NCBI GenBank assembly: GCA_001969505.1
Contig: LSSK01000161.1
Location: 1-52,364 of the forward strand
Length of the DNA: 52,364 nucleotides
Direction of reading: 5' to 3'
From: Zancudomyces culisetae
Lineage: Eukaryota; Kickxellomycota; Harpellomycetes; Harpellales; Legeriomycetaceae
The position numbers were made by a program, and so were the translations under genes. Shown one piece after another: positions 42,001 through 52,364 of this stretch (positions within the stretch are counted from its first letter, which is position 1; every line of letters starts with the position of its first letter). The notes below the pieces were generated by a model. It was not told the origin of the DNA, did no database searches, and saw only the letters and a program-made list of their open reading frames with translations.

Positions 42001-42868
42001 TATATAGTTACTCTATTGTGCAAAAAATAAATTATAACAGCGGAAGCTGATCCAGATCAAAGTTAGTGCTGGAGGTACCGGTCATTAATTCATATTTAGG
42101 TGTAAATACGAGGTAGCAGAATATTGATAATCATTTTTGAAATAAAGCTAACCTACACATAATGTCCCCGTGAAACGATACTTTTGAGGGCCTAAGAAGT
42201 CAGAAGACCTTAATAGAATGTTTACAATTGGGTAAAAAATTCTCGTGTTACGTGTCTGGCAAAGTCGAATCATTTATAGTGTAATTATTAAAAAACGGTA
42301 AAATATACATTTAAAACCTTTAAAATGATATGGGAGTGTTTGGGTTTCTAAAAACTATACGAGAATTAATCTGTATAATTCAATTATTGTCATTTAATTA
42401 TTTAAACTTCGATTGGCATAATCGGCTTAATGCATTAGTATTATGCAAATTATTCAATACGCTTTGATTATATACTACCTAATCGAAAATCTTCAAATCA
42501 TCAAGTTCTTGATTGAAATTACAGAATTGGGGTTTATCAGAATAGACACAAACTATGTCAATATTTAGTAATGTATTATATTGGCCTATTCTTGTCAAAC
42601 TTGTACTATTCATTAAGCTTTAGATTCATTATTGGTGCACTTTCCTACTCTTTTGGATAAAAATAAGAGCTATAAAGCTCGAAAAAATCTTTGGTTTCAG
42701 CTTTCCACTGTTTTGATATAAAATATTTGAATTTTATACTATTTCTTTTTGGTAAGGGATTTCTAAATCACCTGCTTTATAGTGATTTTGCTCACTTTTT
42801 AAAATGAATGAAGTTATTAAATGACGCAAAAACTAAAAGGATTCTGGATAATACTTTAACCAATCTCA

Positions 42869-42949
42869 TTTAATTAATCTTTCAACATCGAATTTGATTA
42901 ATCGTTGATTTTGCACATAAATATCAGTATTCGATGTAATTAATTTAAA
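42869..42949. repeat. Imperfect inverted repeat upstream of the HMG-box gene
   Basis: ACATCGAAT (42885-42893) and its exact complement ATTCGATGT (42929-42937) are flanked outward by TTTAATTAAT (42869-42878) and AATTAATTTAAA, which also pair imperfectly. The arms are about 20-25 nt around a 35-nt spacer. Confidence 0.5.
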
Positions 42950-43545
42950 AATTCAGTATTTCATATAGTAAAGAGTTTAATATTTCTTTGTACAATGATC
43001 TTTGACTTTTCCAAATAAAAAAATATGCATCGAAAACAATTTCTTCGACAAAATCATAATATAGGAAATTAGACGAGTAAATCCCTTAATGATCCTAATT
43101 ATTCGTAAACAGGTGAAAAGACGATAGTAATAATAAAATGATTCGCTACAATATTTTCATTCGAAGATTGTTATTTTATCTTAGTGCAAAGGATTTAATT
43201 AATCAAAAATCCATAAACTACAACCTCTATGTAGTACAAATGGTAAAAAATACTTTGATCCTAAATAATGAAAGTAGAATGTACCAGCCTCAAGATAAGT
43301 CGTAGAAAGACCTTTTATTTATTTTGAAGAAAGTATAATAACGAAAAACCAGTTATCATACTCATTGTAAGTGCAAGTTGATAGGGATTGAAGTAATAAA
43401 TGAGATTTTTCATTCAGGTTGCTTATTTCAATATAAATATATAAGAACAGATTCTGGTAAATTTGATCATGTAAATCAAGTTCCTAAACTAATAGACCTT
43501 AGTTTTTTTTAAATAATAACTAGCTGGAAAGTTGTAAGTTTTAAA

Positions 43546-44613
43546 ATGAGTATTAATTTCAGACAAGAGCCATTTATATTAGACAATAATGCAATAGATG
43601 CTACTGCAATCAAAAGCTCGCACAACATGTTTTGCATCTCAAAGGATGAACTGAATCCTCAAGACATACTTTTTGTAATTAAAACAGATTTTAGAGGCAA
43701 AGTTAAAGGAAGTCAATTATTAACTTTTGATAGGATAGATCCAGCGTTTCCAACAGTTATAACGCTGGAATCTTCACCCGAAATCCCAGGACTCTCCGAA
43801 AATTTCTTTTCTTCTTCTGAAGACAACTGTGGAGGTGGTGAAGACGAGGATATATCTAACAACATTTCAACAGATATACTCACTAATTCAGTAGGCGTCA
43901 GCAAGTCCCCAGTCCGGCGTAGAAGAGATAAGGGGCCAAAAACAAAAACTCCAAATGCTTTTATTTTATACCGTTGTAATAAGCAACAGGAATTATTAAG
44001 ATGTAGACCGGGTTCTCAAGCAAAGGATTTATCTGTGGTAATTGCAAAGATGTGGGCCGAAGAACCAAAAGAAATTAAAGAGATTTACAAAGAGAATGCA
44101 AAAAAATTAAGAAGGGGTATGAATCTAAAAACAAATGTGAGAAATTCTGTACAGAAATATATTCAAAGTACATCCCACAAGCCATACTCACATGTCTCGG
44201 GTTCAGCACCCTCATCTCCAGCATGTTCTGGTTCAAATGCGTCGTTGAGCGAGCCAATCCTTCCGCAGAGCTTTGTTGATTCTTCTCAAACCCAATCTTT
44301 GGAACTACTCCTTAGCAGCTTTCCACCACCAAAGTTGCCTTTTAATATAGGAGTATCCAATTTACCTACAAGCCTAGACTACGCAGGCAATTCTACATTT
44401 AACACTCTTCCAAACCAGTACCCGCGTATTTCATTAAACAATCCGCCCATAATCCCCTCCACTCCGTATACAAGCCACATACCTACCATACCGTATAGCA
44501 ACCAAAGTGTCCCAAATACAGAAGCCTTAAATACATTTGACTTTCGACCTCTACTTTTAAATCCTTTGAATGCCGGTGGTAATTGCGGTGTGGATTTTTC
44601 AACTTTTTTGTAG
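43546..44613 (+). CDS. MATA-type HMG-box transcription factor
   Basis: A single exon of 355 aa. The HMG box lies at about residues 131-195: KTPNAFILYRCNKQQELL, then KDLSVVIAKMWAEEPKEIKEIYKENAKKLRRG. The PNAFILYR start, the MW in helix 2 and the Y in helix 3 match the mating-type/sex class (MATA_HMG; MAT1-2, Mc, SexM/SexP-like) rather than HMGB architectural proteins. A basic patch RRRRDKG precedes the box. The N-terminal 120 aa are acidic/Ser-rich and the C-terminal 160 aa are Ser/Pro/Asn-rich, without a recognised domain. It lies at the end of a 6-kb gene desert. A sex-determination role is an inference; other MATA_HMG regulators exist. In mucoralean fungi the sex gene is flanked by a transporter and an RNA helicase, and neither is seen here. 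Confidence 0.85.
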   Translation: MSINFRQEPFILDNNAIDATAIKSSHNMFCISKDELNPQDILFVIKTDFRGKVKGSQLLTFDRIDPAFPTVITLESSPEIPGLSENFFSSSEDNCGGGEDEDISNNISTDILTNSVGVSKSPVRRRRDKGPKTKTPNAFILYRCNKQQELLRCRPGSQAKDLSVVIAKMWAEEPKEIKEIYKENAKKLRRGMNLKTNVRNSVQKYIQSTSHKPYSHVSGSAPSSPACSGSNASLSEPILPQSFVDSSQTQSLELLLSSFPPPKLPFNIGVSNLPTSLDYAGNSTFNTLPNQYPRISLNNPPIIPSTPYTSHIPTIPYSNQSVPNTEALNTFDFRPLLLNPLNAGGNCGVDFSTFL

Positions 44614-45215
44614 ACTCAAGCTCAATTTTTAAACATTTGCCTCTTTTAAAAGTTTAATTATTTTCAATCAAGCATTTAAACCAAAAAATAAACATTGTAT
44701 TAGTTATTGATATATAATTCTAGTTACCATATCGATCTTGTTGTGTTTAGTATTGGTATTGGTATTGGAATTGGTGATGAATTTTGGTTTTTGTTTTGGT
44801 TTTGGTCTAGGTTTACCAGCTTTAAACACAAGTCAATATTATACCCCGCTCTGTTTAAACGCAAACAAAACTCTTATGCTCTCAACTTGTTGGCCAATAA
44901 CATTACCCAAAAAAATTTCAGCCCAGGCAATGGAATTGAGTGAAGCAAAAAATCCAGCAACATAGTTCGGGCAGCTAAACAAAATAAAACAGCACCAAAA
45001 TGATAATAAAGCAATAACAAAAAGCCAAAATTTCACGTCGAGTTTTTGTTTCAATTTTGGCAAATAAAAATCCTAGAAATTATCGAAAATAATATTTTAC
45101 GTTAAACAGGAACAGGTGTTTTCGCACTAAAACTTTAACGAAATAATGAAATTCAAGCCATAGAGTATTTTTATACTATAGAAATACACACAGAGAAAGG
45201 AGGGAAAAAAAAGTA
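44614..45215. other. Intergenic region between the HMG-box gene and PAN2
   Basis: AT-rich, with a GGTATT/GGTTTT repeat patch at about 44751-44815. Plus-strand ORFs of 75-78 codons are low-complexity readings of that patch. It should contain the PAN2 promoter. Confidence 0.5.
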
Positions 45216-48200
45216 ATGAATGATGAAAGTAGAGAAACCGACTACGAGTCGGAATGGTACGAAGTCAACCAGAGCTATATCACAGGTACCGAATACGAAA
45301 ATAAAGCGATTTTTAGCACGACCTTTGATTATGAAAACCCACTTGTTTGGGTTGGAGACAATTGGGTAACGCCACACTACTATATAGTATTTGTCTAGAA
45401 ATTGTTATTGGGGTATATTACGTATAATGTGTGCAGCCTAGCCAGGCGCAAGACCCTACACTTTTACAAACTAATTATAAAAGTCTAAAAGAAAAAAAAG
45501 AAAAAAAAGAAACAACTTGATGTATAAATTTGTAAATAGGGTCGAGTTTCTTCATATGTAATAAACAATGACATTGAGCCTCTAGATCAGTATAGTGGAT
45601 TTGTGGTGACGACGTGCCCAATAAAGAGTTTAAAGGCGGATAAACGGGGAATATGGACACTTGCCGAAAACATTTTGCAATTAAGGAGTTGTGGTGGAAT
45701 GATAAAGACAACAGTGAAGTAAGTATTCATTATTTCTTAAGTAGAATACTATTTCTTGAAAACTAGTAAAAACGAACGAGTAACACATAGATTAGAATAA
45801 GAGTGAGTATTTACGGTAAATTATTAAAATAGGGCCAACAACAATGAAAGTTTCGGGACATTCACGCTCAATAGAAACAATGAGAATGAAATTATACTCA
45901 CGAACGATCAAAGAAAGGCATATGTAGTGAATATGGATAGAGGAACAGTTCAGAAAACGGTACTAATTCTCTTGCTTTATGTTTATTTGAGCTTATTGAG
46001 TAGAATAATTTACACAGCGATTGTCTTTAAGGATAATTCAGATTATATATGGTAAAAGAAATTAACCAAAGGGATTAGTTTTGGCTGAAAATTACTTTTG
46101 GTAAATGTAGTTTGAAGTAGAAAATGGGGTGACAGCACAAGATTTTAAAAAGGAATATATACTCGGGACAGCTACAGGATTGCTGGTATTAAGAGATCCC
46201 AGAATGAGTTACAAGATTACCAACTGGGTAGAAGCTTACAGTGGTGGTGTTGGATACATAAGCGAAGTCGGGAGCCATTTATTGACATCAGGATGGTCGA
46301 TAATGTAAACAAAACACTTCTTTTTTCCCAATATACCAAAAATATCATATAGCATCGAACATAGATACATGAAAACAGGAATTAAAACCAAAATTAAAAC
46401 ATAGGAATAGTAGTAGCAAAGGGGACTGGAGTGTGAAGCTATTTGATGTGAGGAATTTGAAAAAGGTAGTTTCTGAATACAAAACGGTAGCACCCGCGCA
46501 GTTTTGCAATGATAACAAAAGGACCGAGGCTGTAGTAGCAGTATATCCAGATGGATATGTTGAAAAACTAGAGATTGTAGGCAGCGAGATACAAGGGGTG
46601 AATCTGTTCCAGGCAGAGTGTTACGAGGATGCGATGTTTACAGCAGGAGGGATGACGGCAAATGGCGAGGCAGTTGTAGTAGGGGACACACAGGGGATTA
46701 TGCATTTATGGAGCAAGTCTAAAAATTCGCTGTTGCATGATATGGAGCTGGGTTCATCTGTACCAATTGCAACGAGCGGATACAAAAGAGGCTCGGCACC
46801 GTTTATGGTGGACGACGAGAGTGTCAGATTGTTGGATATAGGGCCATTACCTCATACGTTTGCATATTCTAGTGGGGGAGTAGCGGATATGGGTATGGGT
46901 ATGGGTATTGGTATTGGTGTGGATGCGGATGTGGATGTGGGAGGGGGAGGGGGTATAGGTACGGGATTTAACATTGGTTCGGGGTTGAATAATAACGGCG
47001 ACAGTAATGTGACACTTGGAAATATCAAGCTACTATCAGATGTACTGGGAAAGGAAGGGCAGTTATACGATGTGGGAAAACCAGTATGTCAGGTAACTGA
47101 TAGCGAGTTCAGACAGGTAAAAATGCATGGGATGATAGGAAGTATTCCAAACTATACACGAAAGAAGCACAACCAAGTGGTAGTGGGCAGGGATTGGCGA
47201 AGGGAAAAGCTGGATGAAGGAAAACCGGGAATAAACGTCAAATTTAGATCACAAAAGGTTAGAAGTAACATGTATGCAAGTCAGGGGGAACGAGAAGGGA
47301 AAATCTGTGAGTACAAAGGGAAAAAAGACTCGTTGCACTCCCCAACGACAGCAGCAGAGTCGTCACACCTGCAAAATTCAACATCGATGTTATCATCGGG
47401 ACTTTCAGGATCACCGACAGTGGGATCCAAATCCAAATCCCAATCCGGGTCTGGGTCTGGGCCCAGATCAAGGCCAGGATCAGGAGCAAGATCGGCGTTG
47501 GTGTCGGGTATATCATCAAAGGCTACAGCTACAGAAAGGATAATGTCAAAGTATGATGCTAATGACTGTCGGGTACCACAACACTTCAAGCGGGTAGAGA
47601 TTGAGTACAGCAAGTATGGAATTGAGGACTTTGATTTTGGAGAGTACAATAAAACTCAGTTTGGCGGATTAGAATCGAACATCCAGAATAGCTACATGAA
47701 CAGTTTGTTTCAGGTGATGTACTTTATGCCAGAGATCCGCGAAATGACAATCTACCATAGTCGCACCAAATGTGAGTTGGAAAGCTGCTTGTTGTGTGAG
47801 CTTGGATTCTTGAATAGTATGCTTAGAGACAGTGAAGGTGCAAATTGCCAAGCAACCAATGTGCTGCGGCTGATTGGGTGTGATGCAAAGGCGGGAGCAC
47901 TAAATATTTTGGAGCCGGAGCTTCCTAGTAGTAACAGTGCGCCGTTGCCATATACCCGGCTTGTTCAATCTGCGTTTCGGTTTATTTTGGAGACAATAAA
48001 CATGCAGAGTCTTATCAAGCCAATAGAAAACAGCAGCGTTGGTGGTGGTCATGATGATGATGACGGTGGTGGTGGTAGTAATGGCAGTAATGTTGTTCCA
48101 TTCAAGTACATTGAAACGGAAATGGGAATTCCAATTACGACAGAGATCGAATGTAGCGGTTGTGGGTATATAATTAGCCACAGCACTCGGGCGTTTGCAG

Positions 48201-50720
48201 TAGAGTTATCGCGTGGGTTTAGCGGGATGTACAATACTGACAATGCACTAATTAGCACAGCGCTAAAGTCAAGCATCAAAAAGATGCGTGAGCAGTTGTC
48301 GTTTGCCAGGCTGGTTGATCTGAGTCTGACTACAACCGAGAGCGGATCGGGTGTGGTATGTGCAAAGTGTAAATGCTATAATCGGGCCAGGCTATCCAGA
48401 CGTCTTGCAGGATATCCAGGTGAATACATTGCGATAAACAGTCCACTAATACTGCCTACAGTTACGACCCAACGTACCAATACCGGACCTGGGGCTGGAA
48501 CTGGGGCTAGCGCTGGCAGCGGAACTGGTATCGGTATCGGTGTTGGTATTAATGATTCTCTAAAGCAAGACAAAGGTGTGGCATCGGGACATTCGCAGGA
48601 TACAGCGGGTGACAAATCGGATTGGTGGAAAAACCTACAGCCTGCTTTTAGTGAGGCGGGCAAGAATAGCTGTTGGGTTCCCGAAAAACTACATGTTATG
48701 GCCAACGCAGCGAACAATGGGTACATAGTAACAGACCATAAAGAAGCGACCCCAGTAGAAACGGACAATAAGGGCGACACGGGTAAAAGCTATGAATTAC
48801 TTGCAATAATCTCAGAAATCAAGCCCAACCTAACATTTGACTCTATTGTTGCCGCCAACAGTGGATATGGAAGTGTTAGTCCAGGTCGGGACTCTATAAA
48901 ACCAACGAAAAAAGCAATCATGGGACACGCCAAGACATCTAGTGGGAGCAGCATAGGTAGTAGTAGTAACCTTGTTGGGTTGGGTGGTGGTGATCTGGAG
49001 TCTGCACAGATATGCAGCAAAAAGGGTTATCTAGTGGTTCATATGTACGACCAAGCCACCAAGACGTGGTACCTGTTTAATGATTTTTGTGTGGAGCCTA
49101 TTCCTAACCAAAATGTTCACCAAATATTCCAATTTGCGTCAGACCAGCGGGTACCCAGTATTTTCTTCTACCGAACAACAGGCGCTAGTGCCGATGCAAA
49201 TACACATCAGCTCCAGGCCCTAGATTACCTGAAATCTCAGTTTACTGAGCCGATAGATCTGTTTAGATTATCGTCATCACTTGATAACTCCGAGTCGCAG
49301 TCCAACAGTGAGGATGAAAAAAACATTTCAAGATTTATTCAATCTGGAAATGTTACAATGGCAAAGAAACTACAAGGTAAAAAACAAAAGGCCTCAAAGT
49401 TCAAACAAGGAAAGCAGCAGCTGCAAGGCGGTGCCAAGCCGAAGGGCAAAGCTGCCAAGCCCGGCAAAGCAAACAGGCTCATCAACGCAACGACCACAGC
49501 TTCTCCCAGAGATAGTGGTGGTGGTGGTGGTGGTGGTGGCAAGGAACCACATGATCCAAGCAAGGCGGTGTACCCTCTAACTCTGGAGGAACTTGACCAA
49601 ATCCAAGCGGGTACATTTGTGTGTGCCATGGATGCCGAGTTTGTTTTGTTGGCGGATGCGGAAACCGAAGTGCATAGTTCTGGAGCTTTGTCGCTACATC
49701 GACCAAAGACACATAGTCTGGCGCGGCTGAGTGTAGTTCGAGTAAATCCAGTAACTGTTACCATACCTACACTTGCATCTGTATCTGTACCAGCATCAGC
49801 ATCAGAATCAACATCAACATCAGAGTCAACATCAGAATCAACACCAACAGAGATCCCCAACAATGGTACTAGCATAGTGATAAATTCTGGTGTGCCGTTT
49901 ATTGACGATTATATCTTGACAACGGTACCAATTGCAAATTATTTGACAGAATATTCAGGAATCCGCGAGGGTGATTTGGATCCAGCTACGAGTAATTACA
50001 ATCTTGTTTCATTCAAACACTGCTACAAGAAGCTGCGGTATCTTGTCGATAACCATACTACGTTTATAGGCCACGGTTTGGAATCTGATTTTCGGACAAT
50101 CAACATCCATGTACCCAAACGCCAAGTTGTCAATACTACTGTGTTGTTCCAGTCGCCCAAGTATTTGAGGTAACATAAATTAAATTAAAACAAAACAAAA
50201 ACAAAAACAAAAATCTATTTATCTATTTATCTATATTAACACTAATATTAACTTTGCGATAGGTTGGTCAATTTGAAATTTTTGGCTTGGTACTTTTTGG
50301 ATACATATATCCAACAATCCGAACATTGTAGTATAGAAGATTCAGTAACTGTAAGTTACTCGCTATCATTATCATCATTATTACCATTATTATTAAAAAG
50401 ATATTTATAAACAATTATAAAGAAATTAAAATATTAAAAAAAAGGGAGATTGGAGGGGAGGGAAGGGGGGGTGGTGGAGTTTAGCAATATTAATAAATTT
50501 TGTTTTGATACTAAAATAGGCATTAAAGCTATATAAAAAATACCAAGAATTACAATCGTTGGGCTTGTTTGAGTCAAAGTTAGAAGATATGTACCAGAAG
50601 GGTTTTGCTCTTGGTTGGAAACCTCCACAAGTATTACCACAACCACCTCTATCATACCCTGTTTCTACTACCACTACTACTACTGCTACCACTACTGCTA
50701 GTCCTGCTAATACTTTTTAA
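45216..50720 (+). CDS. PAN2: PAN2 poly(A)-specific deadenylase catalytic subunit (7 exons)
   Basis: Catalytic subunit of the cytoplasmic Pan2-Pan3 deadenylase. Exons: 45216..45365, 45540..45718, 45833..45959, 46111..46304, 46405..50169, 50263..50350 and 50520..50720; all phases fit, giving 1567 aa. Order of parts: N-terminal WD40 region (exon 1 FDYENPLVWVGDNW joins exon 2 GRVSSY; later WSVKLFDVRNLK), then an inactive USP-like domain beginning about residue 635 (GGLESNIQNSYMNSLFQVMYF). The catalytic Cys is absent there, as normal for PAN2. The DEDDh exonuclease follows, with DAE in FVCAMDAEF at about 1288, HGLESDF at about 1440 and HCSIED at about 1491. It is longer than most PAN2 proteins (about 1100-1300) because of Gly/Ser/Thr low-complexity inserts (GMGMGIGIG, GTGIGIGVG, TSTSESTSEST). 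Intron 5 carries ATCT repeats and intron 6 a G-rich tract. Confidence 0.92.
50186..50240 (+). repeat. Simple repeats in PAN2 intron 5
   Basis: Tandem AAAAC/AAAC units are followed by (ATCTATTT)n inside the 93-nt intron. Low-complexity sequence. Confidence 0.8.
50444..50471 (+). other. G-rich, G4-capable tract in PAN2 intron 6
   Basis: G runs of 3, 4, 3 and 7 (50444-50446, 50455-50458, 50460-50462, 50465-50471), partly separated by short A-containing linkers, on the transcribed (RNA-like) strand. Compatible with a G-quadruplex in the pre-mRNA. Confidence 0.45.
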
Positions 50721-50737
50721 TATCAGTCATCGGACTC

Positions 50738-50800
50738 ACTTCATTCTATTCTATTCTATTATAATCTAATCTAATCTAATCTTATTTTATTTTATTCTAC
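50738..50800. repeat. Pentanucleotide-type simple repeat between PAN2 and the next gene
   Basis: Runs of TTCTA, ATCTA and TTTTA units in the roughly 210-bp convergent intergenic spacer (50721-50932). No other feature is seen in that spacer. Confidence 0.8.
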
Positions 50801-50932
50801 TTTGTTTTATTTTTGACTACAGCTAGACTTGTCTTGACCCAACTTGTTTTGGTTTTTAATATATATTACATTTACACTTCTTGTCTTATTTCTTTATGAC
50901 TTTGTATTCCCATTAGTTCATATTCTATTTTA

Positions 50933-52364
50933 TTAATCGTCCAGGTCCTTTTTGGTATCATTTAAATACTCGAACCGTTTAACTAGAACTATACCACTTT
51001 CTTCATTAGTATCCTCACCTCCATGTCTACTACTACTACTACTACTACTACTGCCTTTGGCATCGCTATTGGTGCCAACTCGTTTTGCATTAAAACAATT
51101 AATCCCTCCTCCACTTTCAGCACCTGCAGATGAACCCTCTTCCTCTCCCTCTGACACCGTCACCATTTTCTTCTTCTTGGTCTCCGTTGTCACCAAAATA
51201 CTACCTGGCCTCCTCGTCGTATCATCTCCGTCTCCATTTTCTGTACATGGTGTGTCCTCAGCTTTGATTTTGTAGTTGGGGTTGAAAATGTCTATATTTC
51301 CCCACCTGACTTTAACAAAATTCTTACAAGGCGTATTGCTATTCTTTTCATGCTGTTTTTCCATACTCGTTTCCATGGTATAACTCTCTAACACATCCAA
51401 TTCCCTTTGGTTAACCATATCGCTGTTGTCATTATCTAGATTAAAAGTGCTTTCTTCTAATACTCTATCCATTCGTGAAGCATTTGTGAGTTCTGAGACA
51501 CCGCCTTCCTCTTCGTGTACACTTTCATTGTTTCCCCCATTATCAGCCGGAATTAGAAATGTGTCTATTATTTTTGGATTATCAGATTTGCAGACAAGCT
51601 CCTGGCTAACACTACCATCCATACCCACGCTTTCTTCAGACTCCCACATTCTTTTATACATCACATAACCAATTTCTTCTTTTTGTTCTTCCTCCTCTTC
51701 TTCTTTACCTTCTTCTTCATTACCACAATCATCGCTCGCGTCAGGACATCCCGGATCTACTTGTTCGTTTACATCCAGTTCCTTTTCTTCTTCATTCTTT
51801 TTTTTGGATATGCCAGTGTTGCCCCCTTTATCTCCCGTGGTAGTTTCAACCTGAACGAAATTAGCAGGTCGCTCAACGTTAAGCTTGATTGTAACATATC
51901 GTATGTTGCAGTGCATGTACTTTGAATTCATACGTGTATTCAAACTGGTTAACCGATCAATCTGTGAAGGTTTCATTGCCATTAACCCTCCTCCACCCCC
52001 ACCACTAATGCTTTTCTTGGTTGCTAACACTGGCTCGCTTTTCTGTGCCTCTGTGTTGGAAGTATACCTATTTTCCGTTTGTATACCAGCTGCTATTTCA
52101 TTGGTTTCTGGTGTGGACTCCTTGGAGGAACTAGGCGATAATAGCGATGTTCCTATTTCTGATTTTTCAACATTATTATCTGTGGCACTAGAATTACCGT
52201 TGGTTGATGGCATTGTTTTTCCTTGCTGTTCTTTACGGTGCCGAAGTCTACTGCTTAATCCCTCTCTACTTCCTATAGAACTCTTTTTCCTAGGTTTTTT
52301 ATCCTGTACTTGTTCCTGATTCTGATCCTGATTCTGACCATGTGCTTGCTCTTTGGCCTGTTCA
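50933..52364 (-). CDS. Acidic, disordered hypothetical protein (5' end beyond the window)
   Basis: The minus-strand frame is open from the stop at 50933 to the window edge, so the N-terminus is missing. At least 476 residues are visible. An internal ATG at 52213 (MPSTNGNSSATD) is not necessarily the start, because the frame continues upstream with a Gln/Asn-rich stretch (GQNQDQNQEQVQDKK) and a basic segment (KPRKKSSIGS...SRLRHRKEQQ). The body is Glu/Asp/Ser-rich with poly-Glu and poly-Ser tracts. The least disordered segments are MNSKYMHCNIRYVTIKLNVE, IGYVMYKRMWESEE, FVKVRWGNIDIFNPNYKIK and the C-terminal IVLVKRFEYLND. No family is recognised. A nuclear/chromatin protein is a guess from composition only. 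Confidence 0.7.
   Translation of the reverse strand, partial: EQAKEQAHGQNQDQNQEQVQDKKPRKKSSIGSREGLSSRLRHRKEQQGKTMPSTNGNSSATDNNVEKSEIGTSLLSPSSSKESTPETNEIAAGIQTENRYTSNTEAQKSEPVLATKKSISGGGGGGLMAMKPSQIDRLTSLNTRMNSKYMHCNIRYVTIKLNVERPANFVQVETTTGDKGGNTGISKKKNEEEKELDVNEQVDPGCPDASDDCGNEEEGKEEEEEEQKEEIGYVMYKRMWESEESVGMDGSVSQELVCKSDNPKIIDTFLIPADNGGNNESVHEEEGGVSELTNASRMDRVLEESTFNLDNDNSDMVNQRELDVLESYTMETSMEKQHEKNSNTPCKNFVKVRWGNIDIFNPNYKIKAEDTPCTENGDGDDTTRRPGSILVTTETKKKKMVTVSEGEEEGSSAGAESGGGINCFNAKRVGTNSDAKGSSSSSSSSRHGGEDTNEESGIVLVKRFEYLNDTKKDLDD
51027..51052. repeat. (CTA)n trinucleotide repeat encoding poly-Ser
   Basis: Eight or nine tandem CTA/ACT units within the preceding minus-strand gene, read as consecutive AGT serine codons. 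Confidence 0.9.

Larger units (their letters stand above)
37517..43545. other. 6-kb AT-rich gene desert upstream of the HMG-box gene
   Basis: No ORF above 81 codons occurs, apart from one better-looking 64-codon frame (38846-39040, listed). Sequence is strongly AT-rich throughout, with (AT)n at 41167-41179. An inverted repeat occurs at about 42869-42949. I see no transposase, LTR, tRNA or rRNA. It may be a non-recombining or relic region, but the sequence does not settle this. Confidence 0.5.

Overview
The window is nuclear DNA from an AT-rich fungus. Several genes carry short spliceosomal introns (76-318 nt). The protein set fits a fungus: a Mif2/CENP-C with a C-terminal cupin, a MATA-type HMG-box protein, PAN2, NF-YB/HAP3, ZPR1, CCT1, U2A'/LEA1 and the PP2A catalytic subunit. 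Two genes argue against a typical Dikarya yeast and for an early-diverging (zygomycete-grade) lineage: a phosphoseryl-tRNA(Sec) kinase (PSTK) homolog and a P-type IIC (Na+/K+-ATPase-like) cation pump. I cannot place the organism further from sequence alone. I recognised no rRNA, tRNA, CRISPR array or intact transposon.

Layout, left to right. 0.6-4.3 kb: PP2A catalytic subunit (-, 2 exons) and ZPR1 (-). 5.0-6.3 kb: PSTK-like kinase (+). 7.8-8.7 kb: NF-YB/HAP3 (+, 3 exons) with a cluster of CCAAT boxes upstream. 9.5-10.7 kb: an unrecognised disordered protein (-). 10.7-15.3 kb: gene-poor, with a G-quadruplex motif, hairpins and an ORF interrupted by TGA. 15.3-20.2 kb: a seven-helix DUF4203 protein (+, 2 exons), CCT1 (-, 2 exons) and U2A'/LEA1 (+, 4 exons). 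22.0-24.3 kb: MIF2/CENP-C (+). 24.5-28.5 kb: IIC P-type ATPase (-), split by a 60-N gap whose flanks repeat the same 569 bp. 31.0-33.4 kb: an orphan membrane protein (-). 34.8-35.7 kb: a DUF2358-like protein (-). 36.5-37.5 kb: a secreted Ser/Thr-rich protein (-). 37.5-43.5 kb: an AT-rich gene desert. 43.5-44.6 kb: HMG-box gene (+). 45.2-50.7 kb: PAN2 (+, 7 exons). 50.9 kb to the window end: an acidic, disordered protein (-), truncated at its 5' end by the window edge.

There is no operon-like organisation. Most genes are single-copy housekeeping functions: phosphatase, chaperonin, splicing, deadenylation and kinetochore. The items most worth following up are the PSTK homolog, which implies possible selenocysteine synthesis; the HMG-box gene beside the gene desert, a candidate sex-determining region; the assembly-broken ATPase; and the strong TAG 3' splice-site preference. 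Exon structures were derived by hand from reading frame, GT/AG sites and homology. They are inferences wherever no homologous sequence spans the junction.
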